Notes: generated by a model from the letters alone, not told the origin. DNA of 38,813 nt from Clostridia bacterium (GCA_017504245.1 JAFVRQ010000058.1:1-38813); one strand, 5' to 3'. Shown: positions 1 through 8,096, counted from the stretch's first letter. Made by a program: numbers and translations.

Positions 1-148
1 CACCGTTGGAACGATTTGCGCGGAGTTTAGTAGTGTTTTCGCTAACTTCACGGCTACTCTTTTACCCACTTTTAAAAGTTTTTTGGTTCTTTTTTTTCAA
101 AAAAGAACAACATTTTTATTTTTGTAACTACTCGATAAATCCCAAGTT
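1..148 (+). repeat. Element F: right half of palindrome-rich intergenic element
   Basis: The window opens in the loop of a perfect palindrome (GTTGGAAC arm) that belongs to module 2 of the element family. It then runs through GATTTGCGCG, the CTTTTAAAAG/TTTTTTGGTTC inner arm and the GTTCTTTTTT-CAAAAAAGAAC hairpin, and ends with the terminal repeat CTCGATAAATCCCAA. Apart from an optional insert present in G, it is nearly identical to the reverse complement of element G at the other end of the window. The left half is missing because the window starts here. No gene is seen in 1-260. Confidence 0.8.
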
Positions 149-199
149 ATAGTTTTGCGCATAAAAATGATATCTAATAAGGAAATTTACAAAAGCATC

Positions 200-228
200 T
201 TGAAAAATGCGCAAATATAGTGTATAAT
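200..228 (+). promoter_or_regulatory. Sigma-A promoter for the 261-986 gene
   Basis: -35 TTGAAA at 200-205 and -10 TATAAT at 223-228 with a 17-nt spacer. The start codon follows about 32 nt after the -10 box. Confidence 0.75.
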
Positions 229-260
229 TACATTAGTATGTACATTTACGAGGTGAATTA

Positions 261-986
261 ATGTCAAAAATAAGGAAAGTATATTTTAGAAAGCTTTACG
301 CGAGAATTTCGATTTTAATTGCAAGCATATTGCTTTACATATTTGCTCCGTCACAGTTTGACGTCGTTGACGGTTGGACTTTCTTTAAGAAATTTTCTCT
401 GTTTCACATTATGTGGCTCGTTTGGGTTTTCGATATGATAACTCAGCTTATTCCCGTTAAGAATATTGCGCTTGGCTCTCAGAAGCTTTTCAAGGGGAAA
501 TTTCGTCCCTCGCTTCATAAATTGCTTGATTGGGACAAGCTTGGTGATTATATCAAAAAAACAAATAAAGCCGCGGGAAAGGTGATGGCTGCGTGGGCGG
601 CTCTTATAGCGTTTATCGGCGCTTTGAAGCATTTTAAGGTTATTGAAAACAAGCATATACTTCTTATAAGCATCGCGTTTTACGTTTGCGATTTGATTTG
701 TGTCCTTATTTGGTGCCCCTTCCGTTTGATGCTTGGAAATAAATGCTGTACGACGTGCAGAATTTTTAACTGGGACCATTTTATGATGTTCAGTCCGATG
801 ATTTTTGTAAATAGCTTTTTTGCAGGCTCATTGTTCCTTTTGGCACTCATTGACCTCGTGGTTTGGGAGATAATGATATATCTTCACCCCGAAAGGTTTT
901 GGGAAAACTCCAATATGGCGCTCAAGTGTTCGGAGTGTACCGACAAGCTTTGCACACAGTATTGCCAGAGATTGAGAAATAAATAG
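261..986 (+). CDS. Cysteine-rich integral membrane protein, unknown function
   Basis: 241 aa; I do not recognise the family. The start is supported by the SD GAGGTG about 6 nt upstream and by the promoter at 200-228. About five hydrophobic segments are visible (roughly residues 13-30, 46-64, 105-122, 131-151 and 178-205). Two cysteine clusters stand out: C162, C163 and C166 just before the last membrane segment, and a C-terminal tail with C223, C226, C231 and C235 (C-x2-C-x4-C-x3-C). They could ligate zinc or an Fe-S cluster, or form disulfides; that is inference. The gene is monocistronic: its own promoter lies upstream and a strong terminator follows 8 nt after the stop, with element A beyond it. 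Confidence 0.8.
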   Translation: MSKIRKVYFRKLYARISILIASILLYIFAPSQFDVVDGWTFFKKFSLFHIMWLVWVFDMITQLIPVKNIALGSQKLFKGKFRPSLHKLLDWDKLGDYIKKTNKAAGKVMAAWAALIAFIGALKHFKVIENKHILLISIAFYVCDLICVLIWCPFRLMLGNKCCTTCRIFNWDHFMMFSPMIFVNSFFAGSLFLLALIDLVVWEIMIYLHPERFWENSNMALKCSECTDKLCTQYCQRLRNK

Positions 987-993
987 CAGATAT

Positions 994-1024
994 TAAAAAA
1001 ACCGCAGGTTTCTGCGGTTTTTTG
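994..1024 (+). terminator. Rho-independent terminator
   Basis: Perfect hairpin AACCGCAG-GTTT-CTGCGGTT followed by a run of T, directly after the membrane-protein stop codon. Element A begins 7 nt further on. Confidence 0.9.
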
Positions 1025-1030
1025 TGTGTT

Positions 1031-1581
1031 AAATGGGATTTAGCGGGATGTTGAAAAAGTTAGTTAAATCAAGATCGCCTGCGCGGCGGGCGGTCACTTT
1101 TTTGAAAAAAAGTAACCAAAAAACTTTTATCGCTTGGTGTGTTCAGAGTCTGCGTAAATTTTCGATAATTCGCAAACGAATTATCGGTTTTGAAAGTCCA
1201 ACACCGCCCTTACGTACAAGTACGACGGTCGGCATTGAACTTTCAAAACTACGAAAACCACTATTAACATAGTGATTTTCTAAAATTTACTTCGCTAAAC
1301 TATAGCCGTTTGAGAACGAAACGGCTACGATAACGGTAGCAAATCACCGATTTTTAAGGCGCGCATTTATAATGCCTTAAAAATCGTTATGTATTGTTTG
1401 ATTTTAATCAAACAATACGATTTGCGCGTATTTTGTTAACAACCAACGTTTAAAAAGTTTTTGGTGCCAGGGGTTCCCCGAAGCGACATTTATGAGTTTT
1501 GGGGGTTCACGGGTCTTTTTTCAAAAAGAACGAAAAAATCTTAATTTAAACTAACTTTAACTCCCCGACAAATCAAAATTT
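1031..1581 (+). repeat. Element A: full-length palindrome-rich intergenic element (551 bp)
   Basis: Bounded by AAATGGGATTTAGCGGG (left) and CCCCGACAAATCAAAATTT (right, inverted), with about 100 bp of imperfect terminal inverted repeat. Module 1: outer stem GTAAATTTT (1154-1162) pairs with AAAATTTAC (1282-1290) and encloses three hairpins: CGATAATTCG/CGAATTATCG (1163-1186), a long TTTTGAAAGT...ACTTTCAAAA hairpin, and AAAACCACTAT/ATAGTGATTTT. A TAGCCGTTT/AAACGGCTA hairpin follows. Module 2: outer stem GCAAATC/GATTTGC encloses CGATTTTTAAGGC/GCCTTAAAAATCG and GTATTGTTTGATT/AATCAAACAATAC. The right arm carries an extra insert of about 50 bp (~1465-1513) shared with element G. The 79-codon ORF inside follows the palindromes and is not credible. 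Confidence 0.85.
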
Positions 1582-1589
1582 GAAGTGTT

Positions 1590-3122
1590 TCAAATTACCA
1601 AAAATCTGCGTTTGATTGCGGTATCGGTTTCGGAGATGGAGTTTCGTTTTTTGATTGCTGAAACGGGCTCTCCGTATTTTTTTGCTACGCTCCAGAGCGT
1701 TGCCTCTCGGTCGGGATAGCAGAGCAGAAGCTCATCGTTATGCTTATCTCGGCTTTGTGTGAAAATCATTTCGGAAAGAAGTGTTGCTTCGCATTCATCA
1801 AGCACAAAAACGTCAAATTCAAGCTCGGAGTCAAGGAAAAGGCGTTCGCCGTCGCTTCGAGCTTTGCTTGAGGCAGCATTAATCTTTGTAAAGTATTTCT
1901 TGGGTGAATCATTATCGATTGCCTTACAATCAATGTCATATTTGAAGGGGGCGCTGATGGTTTTGCAAGCATATTCGCCATCAAGGAAGTGAATTACTTG
2001 GTAGTCGCAACGTCCTTTTATGGAAATGCGTCCGTTTTCGAGGGTGTGCTCCTCTGCGTGAGCCGTAGCGCAAACATCCACTACCTTAGAATCTCTTGAA
2101 ATTCCGATTTCTTCAAGGGAGTTAACCTCGTTTTGCGTCAGATTGACGTTTGTGCATTTAAGTGCGCGCGGTATTTTGATATTTGAATACGAAAGCTCCG
2201 TTTCCTTTTCGGTGGAATACGCATCGGCAATATATGAGGATTGGTCATTTTTTTGTGCGCGGGCGTAAAGAGCTACGGTTGCTTCAAGGGATATTCCGTT
2301 TTCCTGAACCTCGATTTTTTCGTCTTTTGCTAGACCTTGGCAGGAGCATTCGTAGGTGCTGTCAACTCCTTCGCAGTCAAAGGATTTTGAGAACGGAATT
2401 TTTCTTATCGCGCATTGCGGGAGGGCGCTTGCGGAATCGTTGCAGTAGAGTACCTTTAAAATCACCTCGCCGCGCACGTTGATTTGCGAGCTCTGGGCGA
2501 TGCATTCGCTTACGGTAACGCTTGAATAGCAATCAATAGCTCTTATGCTGTCGCTCGCTGCATCGAGGGGGATAAAATCTGTTACTGTTTCTTCATCACA
2601 ATTGCTTACTTTGATTTTTGCGCGTTGCGTTTTATTTACTAAATTTTCAACGCTTGCGATATTATGTGAGCCGACGAGGTTGGGACTATGAAGCTCGGGG
2701 GAAAATCCGAGCGCGTGAATTGATAGCTTTGATTTCAGATTTAACTTTCGGGGGCCTAAAACCCTTGCACTGACGTTTTCAGCGTTTATATCGCTGACGA
2801 GGGTTAGTTCGTCGGGATTTACTGCATAAAAACCGAAGTCGAGGGGAATTTTGAAGGCATATTTATCGTTAAGATTAAGTGAATAAAGCTCACCGTCCGC
2901 CCCGAGATAGAGGATTTTATAGCAGACGTCACCGTCAAGCTGCGCGCTCGCGTTTGATACGTATTCCGAGGGCGGAACAACACAGGGAACGACGGAGAGC
3001 AGGCGTCTTATCTCGCATTTGTAGTCGGGGAGGGTGAAATCGGAATTTAATTCGCTTGACAAATGCTTATCACACACGGGCATTTGCGGAAAATAACCAA
3101 GTTCATTTTGAGAAGAATTCAT
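1590..3122 (-). CDS. DUF3794 (SPOCS) and LysM-domain protein, spore/cell-envelope type
   Basis: 510 aa from the ATG at 3122, chosen because AAAGGAG lies 7 nt upstream; a longer frame to 3323 would run through the divergent promoter region. It has an N-terminal segment (about 30-100) and further repeated beta-rich segments of the DUF3794/SPOCS type found in Clostridia sporulation proteins. The C-terminus (about 465-510, LWSVAKKYGEPVSAIKKRN) is a LysM-like peptidoglycan-binding domain. Family knowledge: such proteins are linked to spore-coat or cortex morphogenesis; the role here is inferred. The gene is divergent from the lipoprotein at 3243. No intrinsic terminator is seen: the stop lies 8 nt from the end of element A, whose hairpins are the only downstream structure. 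Confidence 0.8.
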   Translation of the reverse strand: MNSSQNELGYFPQMPVCDKHLSSELNSDFTLPDYKCEIRRLLSVVPCVVPPSEYVSNASAQLDGDVCYKILYLGADGELYSLNLNDKYAFKIPLDFGFYAVNPDELTLVSDINAENVSARVLGPRKLNLKSKLSIHALGFSPELHSPNLVGSHNIASVENLVNKTQRAKIKVSNCDEETVTDFIPLDAASDSIRAIDCYSSVTVSECIAQSSQINVRGEVILKVLYCNDSASALPQCAIRKIPFSKSFDCEGVDSTYECSCQGLAKDEKIEVQENGISLEATVALYARAQKNDQSSYIADAYSTEKETELSYSNIKIPRALKCTNVNLTQNEVNSLEEIGISRDSKVVDVCATAHAEEHTLENGRISIKGRCDYQVIHFLDGEYACKTISAPFKYDIDCKAIDNDSPKKYFTKINAASSKARSDGERLFLDSELEFDVFVLDECEATLLSEMIFTQSRDKHNDELLLCYPDREATLWSVAKKYGEPVSAIKKRNSISETDTAIKRRFLVI

Positions 3123-3147
3123 AATTTGCTCCTTTGCTTTTTGATAA

Positions 3148-3177
3148 ATACTATTCGCTTCTGTGACAAAATATGAA
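3148..3177 (-). promoter_or_regulatory. Candidate sigma-E-like sporulation promoter
   Basis: On the minus strand TTCATATT (3177-3170) resembles the sigma-E -35 GTCATATT. After 14 nt comes AATAGTAT (3155-3148), a partial match to the -10 CATACAAT. The spacing and the sporulation-type product fit, but the -10 match is only about 5 of 8. Confidence 0.35.
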
Positions 3178-3184
3178 TAAATGC

Positions 3185-3213
3185 TTGACACAAAATTTGC
3201 TTTTTGATATAAT
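3185..3213 (+). promoter_or_regulatory. Sigma-A promoter for the Cthe_2159-like lipoprotein
   Basis: Consensus TTGACA (3185-3190) and TATAAT (3208-3213) with a 17-nt spacer, 30 nt upstream of the ATG at 3243. Confidence 0.9.
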
Positions 3214-3242
3214 TTTATTAGATAAATAAAATGGAGGATTAT

Positions 3243-4415
3243 ATGGCTAAAAAAATGATAAGATTTTTTGCGGCGGCAATTATTTTTTCTGTGTTGCTTC
3301 TTGCTTTTTCCGGTTGCAATCAACCAATAGATAATACAAATCCTAAAAATTCAGACAAAAATGGTGCTTCAAGCACGCAAGATCCGAATGACACGTCAAT
3401 TCCCGATCCCGATGATATTGTGAAAGAGCCCGTTTTGATCTCTTGTCTTGCCGGAACGCCAAATTGCTATAAATTTGACGGCACGACATTGACCTTTACA
3501 AGCGTTAGCGCGGACTCGATTTATGCTATCTTCGGCACTTTTGAGGGGAATATCGTTATTGATACGGGTGATAACTATAAATTTGAGCTTGAAATGCACG
3601 GATTTACCCTGATTTGCGATTACACGAGTCCCATTACCGTTTTGAGCGGTGACGAGGTCGATCTTAAAGCAAAAAAGGATTATGATAATTTCATTTACGA
3701 TAATCGCGAGGCGGTTGACGGTGCTGACCAAACGCAAAAGGCGGCGGCTATTTATTCGGAGGTTGACCTTGAAATCTCGGGTAAGGGAAAGCTCGTTGTG
3801 AATTCAAAAAACAACAACGGAATTCACACCAAGGACGATCTTCAGGTTAAAAATATTACATTAAGAGTTATTTGTATGGACAATGCTCTCAGGGGTAACG
3901 ACAGCGTTGAAATTACCAATGCGTACACTACCTTGATTGCATTCAAGGGAGATTGCGTTAAGACAACCAACAGTCATATCAGCGCAAAGACGGGTAATCA
4001 GAAGGGAACTGTTTATATTGCGGGCGGAACGCACAGATTTTCTTCCGCTTGCGACGGAATAGATTCGTCCTTCGACGTTGTGATTGAGAATTCAACCGAG
4101 TCTGCTACGGTTTTGGACATATTTACGAATAAGTATTCCGAGTTTTCGGGCGACGTTGCTTTTACCTCTGCAAAGGGAATTAAAGCGGCTAATTCCGTGA
4201 CGATTAGGTCGGGTAGGATTAGTATTATGTCCTATGATGACGGTATTTCCGCGAAAAATGACGGCGGCTTGCTTGAAAACGGCAACTCGCCACGATGCGA
4301 CGTTACGATCTCGGGCGGAACGGTTACTATTAAAACCAATGGAAAGGGTATTGATGCCGATGGAACCGTGAACGTTACCTCAAATAACGTTACTATTGAT
4401 GAATTTTGTGAATAA
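3243..4415 (+). CDS. Cthe_2159-family (DUF4353) carbohydrate-binding-like lipoprotein, C-terminally short
   Basis: 390 aa. The ATG at 3243 follows GGAGG by 5 nt; an earlier ATG at 3231 overlaps the SD and is unlikely. Residues 1-25 are a lipoprotein signal with lipobox FSGC, then a Ser/Thr/Asp/Pro-rich linker. The body is rich in parallel beta-helix turns (GIHTKDD, ALRGNDS, CDGIDSS, DDGISAKND, GKGIDADG), characteristic of Cthe_2159/DUF4353, a family reported to bind cellulose and acidic sugars. The chain stops right after the GIDADG turn, where I would expect further coils, so it may be shortened; the extent is a judgement from memory of the family. Own promoter, terminator 8 nt after the stop, then element B. 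Confidence 0.7.
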   Translation: MAKKMIRFFAAAIIFSVLLLAFSGCNQPIDNTNPKNSDKNGASSTQDPNDTSIPDPDDIVKEPVLISCLAGTPNCYKFDGTTLTFTSVSADSIYAIFGTFEGNIVIDTGDNYKFELEMHGFTLICDYTSPITVLSGDEVDLKAKKDYDNFIYDNREAVDGADQTQKAAAIYSEVDLEISGKGKLVVNSKNNNGIHTKDDLQVKNITLRVICMDNALRGNDSVEITNAYTTLIAFKGDCVKTTNSHISAKTGNQKGTVYIAGGTHRFSSACDGIDSSFDVVIENSTESATVLDIFTNKYSEFSGDVAFTSAKGIKAANSVTIRSGRISIMSYDDGISAKNDGGLLENGNSPRCDVTISGGTVTIKTNGKGIDADGTVNVTSNNVTIDEFCE

Positions 4416-4422
4416 ATCATAT

Positions 4423-4449
4423 CGGAGCAGAGCATTCTGCTCCGTTTTT
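4423..4449 (+). terminator. Rho-independent terminator
   Basis: Perfect hairpin CGGAGCAGA-GCAT-TCTGCTCCG followed by TTTTT. Element B begins 5 nt later. Confidence 0.9.
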
Positions 4450-4454
4450 GCGAT

Positions 4455-4907
4455 AAATTGGGATTTAGCGGTTAGAAGTTACAAAGAAAAGAAATGTCAC
4501 TTTTTTCGAGAAAAAAGTAACCAAAAAAGCTTTAAAACGCTACGCCCAATAGCCGTATGGTCTGTGCTAATTCCACAGACCTCGCGCAAATCGCGCGTTG
4601 GTGGCTACACTGCCCAACGCAAATATTTTTCCGTTTGCGAACAAACGAAAAAACCGCGCTTTGCTACTCTGCACATAGAGTTTTTGATAGCAAAACGGCT
4701 ACGCCTTGCAATAGCAAATCACCGATTTTTAAGGCGCCTGTTAAAATGCCTTAAAAATCGTTATGTGATGTTTGATCAAAATCAAACATCACGATTTGCG
4801 CGGCTTTAAGTAATACCAAACGTTTAAAAAGTTTTTGGTTCTTTTTTCAAAAAGAACGAAAAAAAACTAATTTAAACTAATTTCTTCTCCCCGATAAATC
4901 AAAATTT
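4455..4907 (+). repeat. Element B: palindrome-rich intergenic element (453 bp)
   Basis: Left end AAATTGGGATTTAGCGG, right end CCCCGATAAATCAAAATTT. Module 1 of element A is absent. Instead the TAGCCGT/ACGGCTA stem encloses a different set of hairpins: GGTCTGT/ACAGACC, a GCGC-flanked stem, and TTTTTCCGTTTG/CAAACGAAAAA. Module 2 is present: GCAAATC/GATTTGC around CGATTTTTAAGGC/GCCTTAAAAATCG and GTGATGTTTGAT/ATCAAACATCAC. The right arm has GTTCTTTTTTCAAAAAGAAC as in A and E. No gene is supported in 4416-5019. Confidence 0.85.
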
Positions 4908-4949
4908 GAAGTGTAGCCATTAATCAAAATATCTTTTGAGTAAAATCCC

Positions 4950-4978
4950 TTGCAAAAGGGGGAAAGATATGGTATAAT
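4950..4978 (+). promoter_or_regulatory. Sigma-A promoter for glnA
   Basis: TTGCAA (4950-4955) and TATAAT (4973-4978) with a 17-nt spacer, about 40 nt before the start codon and about 40 nt after the end of element B. Confidence 0.75.
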
Positions 4979-5019
4979 GAAATAGATATGGTAAAAAGCA
5001 AAGAAAGAGGTTATTAAAA

Positions 5020-6444
5020 ATGGCAAAAACTGTTCAAGATATTCTCGCCCTTATAAAAGAGAAGGGCATTAAAATGGTAGATTTTAAGATGGTTGACATC
5101 AACGGTCAATACCGTCACGTAACTATTCCTGCGGACAATTTCTCCGAGGAGGTTATGACATACGGCATCGGCTTTGACGCTTCAAACTACGGATATGCGG
5201 TGGTTGAAAAGAGCGATATGGTGTTTATTCCCGATCCTGACACGGCACTCGTTGACCCATTCTGCGACATCCCCACGCTCTCTATGACGGGTAATGCGAT
5301 GATTATTGATTATCCTCAAAACCGTCCCCTGCCTCAATATCCAAGAAACATCATTCGCGCAGCGGTTGACTATATGAAGGCAAGCGGCGTTGCTGACGAG
5401 ATGAAAATTCTCCCCGAATTTGAATTCTATCTTTTTGACAACGTGGGCTGGAACGTTTCGGGCAAGGAGATTTCCTCTCACATCGATGCAAAGCAGAGCT
5501 ATTGGAACAGCGATAGCGAGGGCAGGGGGGTGATCGTTCCCAAGCAGAAGAATTACCACATTGCAAAGCCCTTTGACACGTCTTATGAATGCAGAAGTGA
5601 AATGTGCCTTCATATGCTTGACGCGGGTATTGAAATTAACTATCATCACCCTGAGGTTGCGGCGTCGGGTCAGTTTGAGATCGAACCCCAGCTTGGCGAG
5701 GTTTTGCATATGGCAGATGCCACGATGATGATTAAATATATCATTCACAACACGGCTCTTAAATACGGCAAGAGCGCAACCTTTATGCCTAAGCCCATCT
5801 ACGGTGAGGCGGGAAGCGGTATGCACGTTCATATGCTTCTCTTTAAGGACGGTGCGCCCGTGTTCTCCGACGATAACGGCTATGCCCATCTTTCCGAAAC
5901 CGCGCACTACTTTATGGGCGGATTGCTCAAGCACATCGCATCTCTTTGCGCTATTACAAATCCCTCAACTAATTCGTTTAAGCGTTTAGTTCCCGGCTTT
6001 GAAGCACCTGTGACGGTTGGCTACGCAACCTCAAACAGAAGCGCGGTTATAAGAATTCCCGCATATGCAAAGAGTCCCGACAAGCGCCGCTTTGAGCTTC
6101 GCAATCCAGATGCTACCTGCAATCCCTATTTCTGCTATGCGGCAATCCTTATGGCAGGTCTTGACGGCGTTAAGAACAAGATAGATCCTCACGCAGAGGG
6201 TTGGGGACCTTACGATTTCAATCTCTTCCACCTCTCCGACGAGGAAAAGGCAAAGCTCAAGGGCTTGCCCACGTCTCTTGATGCGGCACTCGACGCGCTT
6301 GAAGCGGATCACGATTACCTCACCGCGGGAGGAGTATTCCCCGAGGAGCTTCTCAAGAACTTTATCAAGACGAAGAGAGCAGAGTGCGCAGAGCTTGCGA
6401 AAATTCCCACACCTGCGGAATTTGATAAGTACTATAATCTTTAA
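5020..6444 (+). CDS. glnA: Glutamine synthetase, type I fold
   Basis: 474 aa; catalyses ATP-dependent condensation of glutamate and ammonia to glutamine in the cytoplasm. Start supported by AGAGG 9 nt upstream. An N-terminal beta-grasp domain (about 15-105) precedes the catalytic domain. Visible active-site motifs: PEFEF (132-136), GQFEIE (217-222, metal ligands), MPKP (256-259), GSGMHVH (265-271), FKRLVPG, NRSAVIRIP (339-347) and RRFELRNPD (356-364). The region where adenylylated GSI enzymes carry the NLYELPPEE tyrosine loop reads differently (NLFHLSDEEK), so this enzyme probably is not controlled by adenylylation. No GlnR-type operator was recognised upstream. Monocistronic, with its own promoter and terminator. 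Confidence 0.95.
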   Translation: MAKTVQDILALIKEKGIKMVDFKMVDINGQYRHVTIPADNFSEEVMTYGIGFDASNYGYAVVEKSDMVFIPDPDTALVDPFCDIPTLSMTGNAMIIDYPQNRPLPQYPRNIIRAAVDYMKASGVADEMKILPEFEFYLFDNVGWNVSGKEISSHIDAKQSYWNSDSEGRGVIVPKQKNYHIAKPFDTSYECRSEMCLHMLDAGIEINYHHPEVAASGQFEIEPQLGEVLHMADATMMIKYIIHNTALKYGKSATFMPKPIYGEAGSGMHVHMLLFKDGAPVFSDDNGYAHLSETAHYFMGGLLKHIASLCAITNPSTNSFKRLVPGFEAPVTVGYATSNRSAVIRIPAYAKSPDKRRFELRNPDATCNPYFCYAAILMAGLDGVKNKIDPHAEGWGPYDFNLFHLSDEEKAKLKGLPTSLDAALDALEADHDYLTAGGVFPEELLKNFIKTKRAECAELAKIPTPAEFDKYYNL

Positions 6445-6451
6445 TAAAATC

Positions 6452-6478
6452 AAACCCGACGTTTTTCGTCGGGTTTTA
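6452..6478 (+). terminator. Rho-independent terminator of glnA
   Basis: AAACCCGACG-TTTT-CGTCGGGTTTT hairpin 8 nt after the glnA stop. Only 10 nt separate it from the next start codon. Confidence 0.9.
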
Positions 6479-6488
6479 TGGAAGTAAT

Positions 6489-7430
6489 ATGAAAATAAAA
6501 AACATTATATTTATAATTTTGATATGGATTTTCGTTGTGGGAGCTACGGCTTTTGCAATCAAAATTTATGATAACGAGATGATAACGTATGATTTTTCAG
6601 TAAACGATACTTTGCCCGATGGTGAAGGAAAGAACGTTAGGGTGATTTTGCTTGGCGGTCAATCGAATGCGTCGGGCTGCAGCCGTGACGATTACTTGCA
6701 AAAATACGTTTCGGAAGAAAAGTATGCGGAGTTCAAAAACGGCTACGAAAACGTGTATATCAACTATCTTTCGGGTGCGAAGAGGTCAAATGGGTTTGTA
6801 AAATGTGCCACGCTTCAAGGGGAGATGGACGGTTGCTTTGGCCCTGAGCTCGGAATTGCGGAAAAGCTTCACGAAGAGTATCCCGATGAGATGATTTTTA
6901 TCATTAAATGCGCGTGGGGAGGCACAAATCTCTATGATCAATGGCTCTCACCCTCAAGTATGGGTAAAACGGGAGGGCTTTACAAGCAATTCGTTGAATT
7001 TGTCAACACGAGCATTGCCTATCTTGAAAGCAAGAATTACAACGTGAAAATTGAGGCAATGTGTTGGATGCAGGGTGAGTCCGATTCGTTTAGCATAAAG
7101 CACGGTGAAAAATATGAAATTCATCTGAGGAATTTTATAAAGGACATCAGAAACGAATTTAGAAAATATGCTTCAAGGGACGGAATCGCGTTCGTTGATG
7201 CCTATATTGCCGACAATCCTGCGTTTTGGGTATATTGCGACCTTGTGAATGCTTCAAAAAAGGCGGTTGCGGACTCTTCAAATATGAACGTTGTTATCGA
7301 CACGATAGCTCACGGCCTCACTTGCGATAAAGAACCCGAGGGGGCGCCCGACCTTGCGCACTACGACTCTATGAGCGGACTTAAGCTTGGCAATCTTTTT
7401 GCTATAGAAGCAATAAAATTTTTCGATTGA
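6489..7430 (+). CDS. Membrane-anchored SGNH hydrolase, sialate O-acetylesterase (SASA) type
   Basis: 313 aa. One N-terminal hydrophobic segment (about 5-25) is a signal anchor, so the catalytic domain should lie outside the cell. SASA-family signatures: LLGGQSN with nucleophile S59, FGPELG (118-122), KCAWGGTNL, MCWMQGES (191-198) and a C-terminal D288-x-x-H291. Family members remove acetyl groups from sialic acids or other carbohydrates; the substrate here is unknown. The SD is weak (GGAAG, 4 nt before ATG) and the gene starts just after the glnA terminator with no clear promoter of its own, so expression may depend on read-through. The PPTase gene follows after 16 nt, suggesting a two-gene unit without an obvious metabolic link. 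Confidence 0.8.
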   Translation: MKIKNIIFIILIWIFVVGATAFAIKIYDNEMITYDFSVNDTLPDGEGKNVRVILLGGQSNASGCSRDDYLQKYVSEEKYAEFKNGYENVYINYLSGAKRSNGFVKCATLQGEMDGCFGPELGIAEKLHEEYPDEMIFIIKCAWGGTNLYDQWLSPSSMGKTGGLYKQFVEFVNTSIAYLESKNYNVKIEAMCWMQGESDSFSIKHGEKYEIHLRNFIKDIRNEFRKYASRDGIAFVDAYIADNPAFWVYCDLVNASKKAVADSSNMNVVIDTIAHGLTCDKEPEGAPDLAHYDSMSGLKLGNLFAIEAIKFFD

Positions 7431-7446
7431 TTTTTCGGAGGCGAAA

Positions 7447-8046
7447 ATGATAGTTGACGTTTATATTTCTGCCATTGATAACAACGAGCCTATTGGCAAA
7501 ATTGAAAATGAAGCTCGCAGGCAGGAGATTGAAAAAATATCAAACGAACGAGTGAAGCGCGAGAAATATTGTGCGTGGAAGCTCTTGTGTCACGCCTTGA
7601 AAAATTCATTCGGACTTGAGGCAGAAAAGCTTGATTTTGGAAAGCTTGAGTGGGGTGCGTGGGTACTTGACGGAGCGGAATTTTCCATTTCACACGGTGA
7701 CGGTGCCGTGGCGGTTGCGGTTTCAAAATCGGGAAATCCCGTTGGGGTTGACATTGAGCGGGTTCACAAGTCGCGCTCGGATAGAATGGCGGAATTCATT
7801 ATGAATGAAGGGGAGCTTGCGGCTTTTAATTCCTTGCCCAACGATGCAAAAGAGGAGCGATTGATTGAGATCTGGACTATCAAGGAAGCGATTTTTAAGA
7901 CGAAGAGGGCATCGAATTTTATTCCGCGCGAAACGGATATTGAGTCATATCCGACTAAAACCGTGAAGCTTGGTATTAAAAATCAGGAATATATTTGTAC
8001 GGTTGCAGGGTGGGGCTCCGAAAACGCGCGAGTTTTTATTGAATAA
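7447..8046 (+). CDS. 4'-phosphopantetheinyl transferase superfamily protein
   Basis: 199 aa, small Sfp-type size. Transfers 4'-phosphopantetheine from CoA to a serine of carrier proteins. Motifs: FSISHG (79-84), GVDIE with metal ligands D102 and E104, and WTIKEAIFK with catalytic E147 and K151. The start is fixed by GGAGG 5 nt upstream. It lies 16 nt after the SASA esterase gene and is followed by a strong terminator. An acyl carrier protein gene lies in the same window at 34977-35198, a plausible but unproven substrate; whether this enzyme serves fatty-acid synthesis or another carrier cannot be told. Confidence 0.88.
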   Translation: MIVDVYISAIDNNEPIGKIENEARRQEIEKISNERVKREKYCAWKLLCHALKNSFGLEAEKLDFGKLEWGAWVLDGAEFSISHGDGAVAVAVSKSGNPVGVDIERVHKSRSDRMAEFIMNEGELAAFNSLPNDAKEERLIEIWTIKEAIFKTKRASNFIPRETDIESYPTKTVKLGIKNQEYICTVAGWGSENARVFIE

Positions 8047-8054
8047 TACTAAAC

Positions 8055-8096
8055 AGAAGTACAGGATTATTTGGAACGTCTTGTACTTCTTTTTTT
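8055..8096 (+). terminator. Rho-independent terminator
   Basis: AGAAGTACA (8055-8063) pairs with TGTACTTCT (8082-8090), followed by seven T. It closes the esterase-PPTase unit. Confidence 0.85.

Noticed and set aside
1033..1272. Possible 79-aa ORF within element A
   Set aside because: It follows inverted repeats shared with non-coding copies, has no SD, and its frame is not kept in B, D or E.
4396..4809. ORF of 137 codons over element B
   Set aside because: Overlaps the end of the lipoprotein gene, the terminator and the hairpins; no SD or family.
5182..5934. 250-codon minus-strand ORF opposite glnA
   Set aside because: Shadow frame; glnA motifs prove the plus strand is coding.
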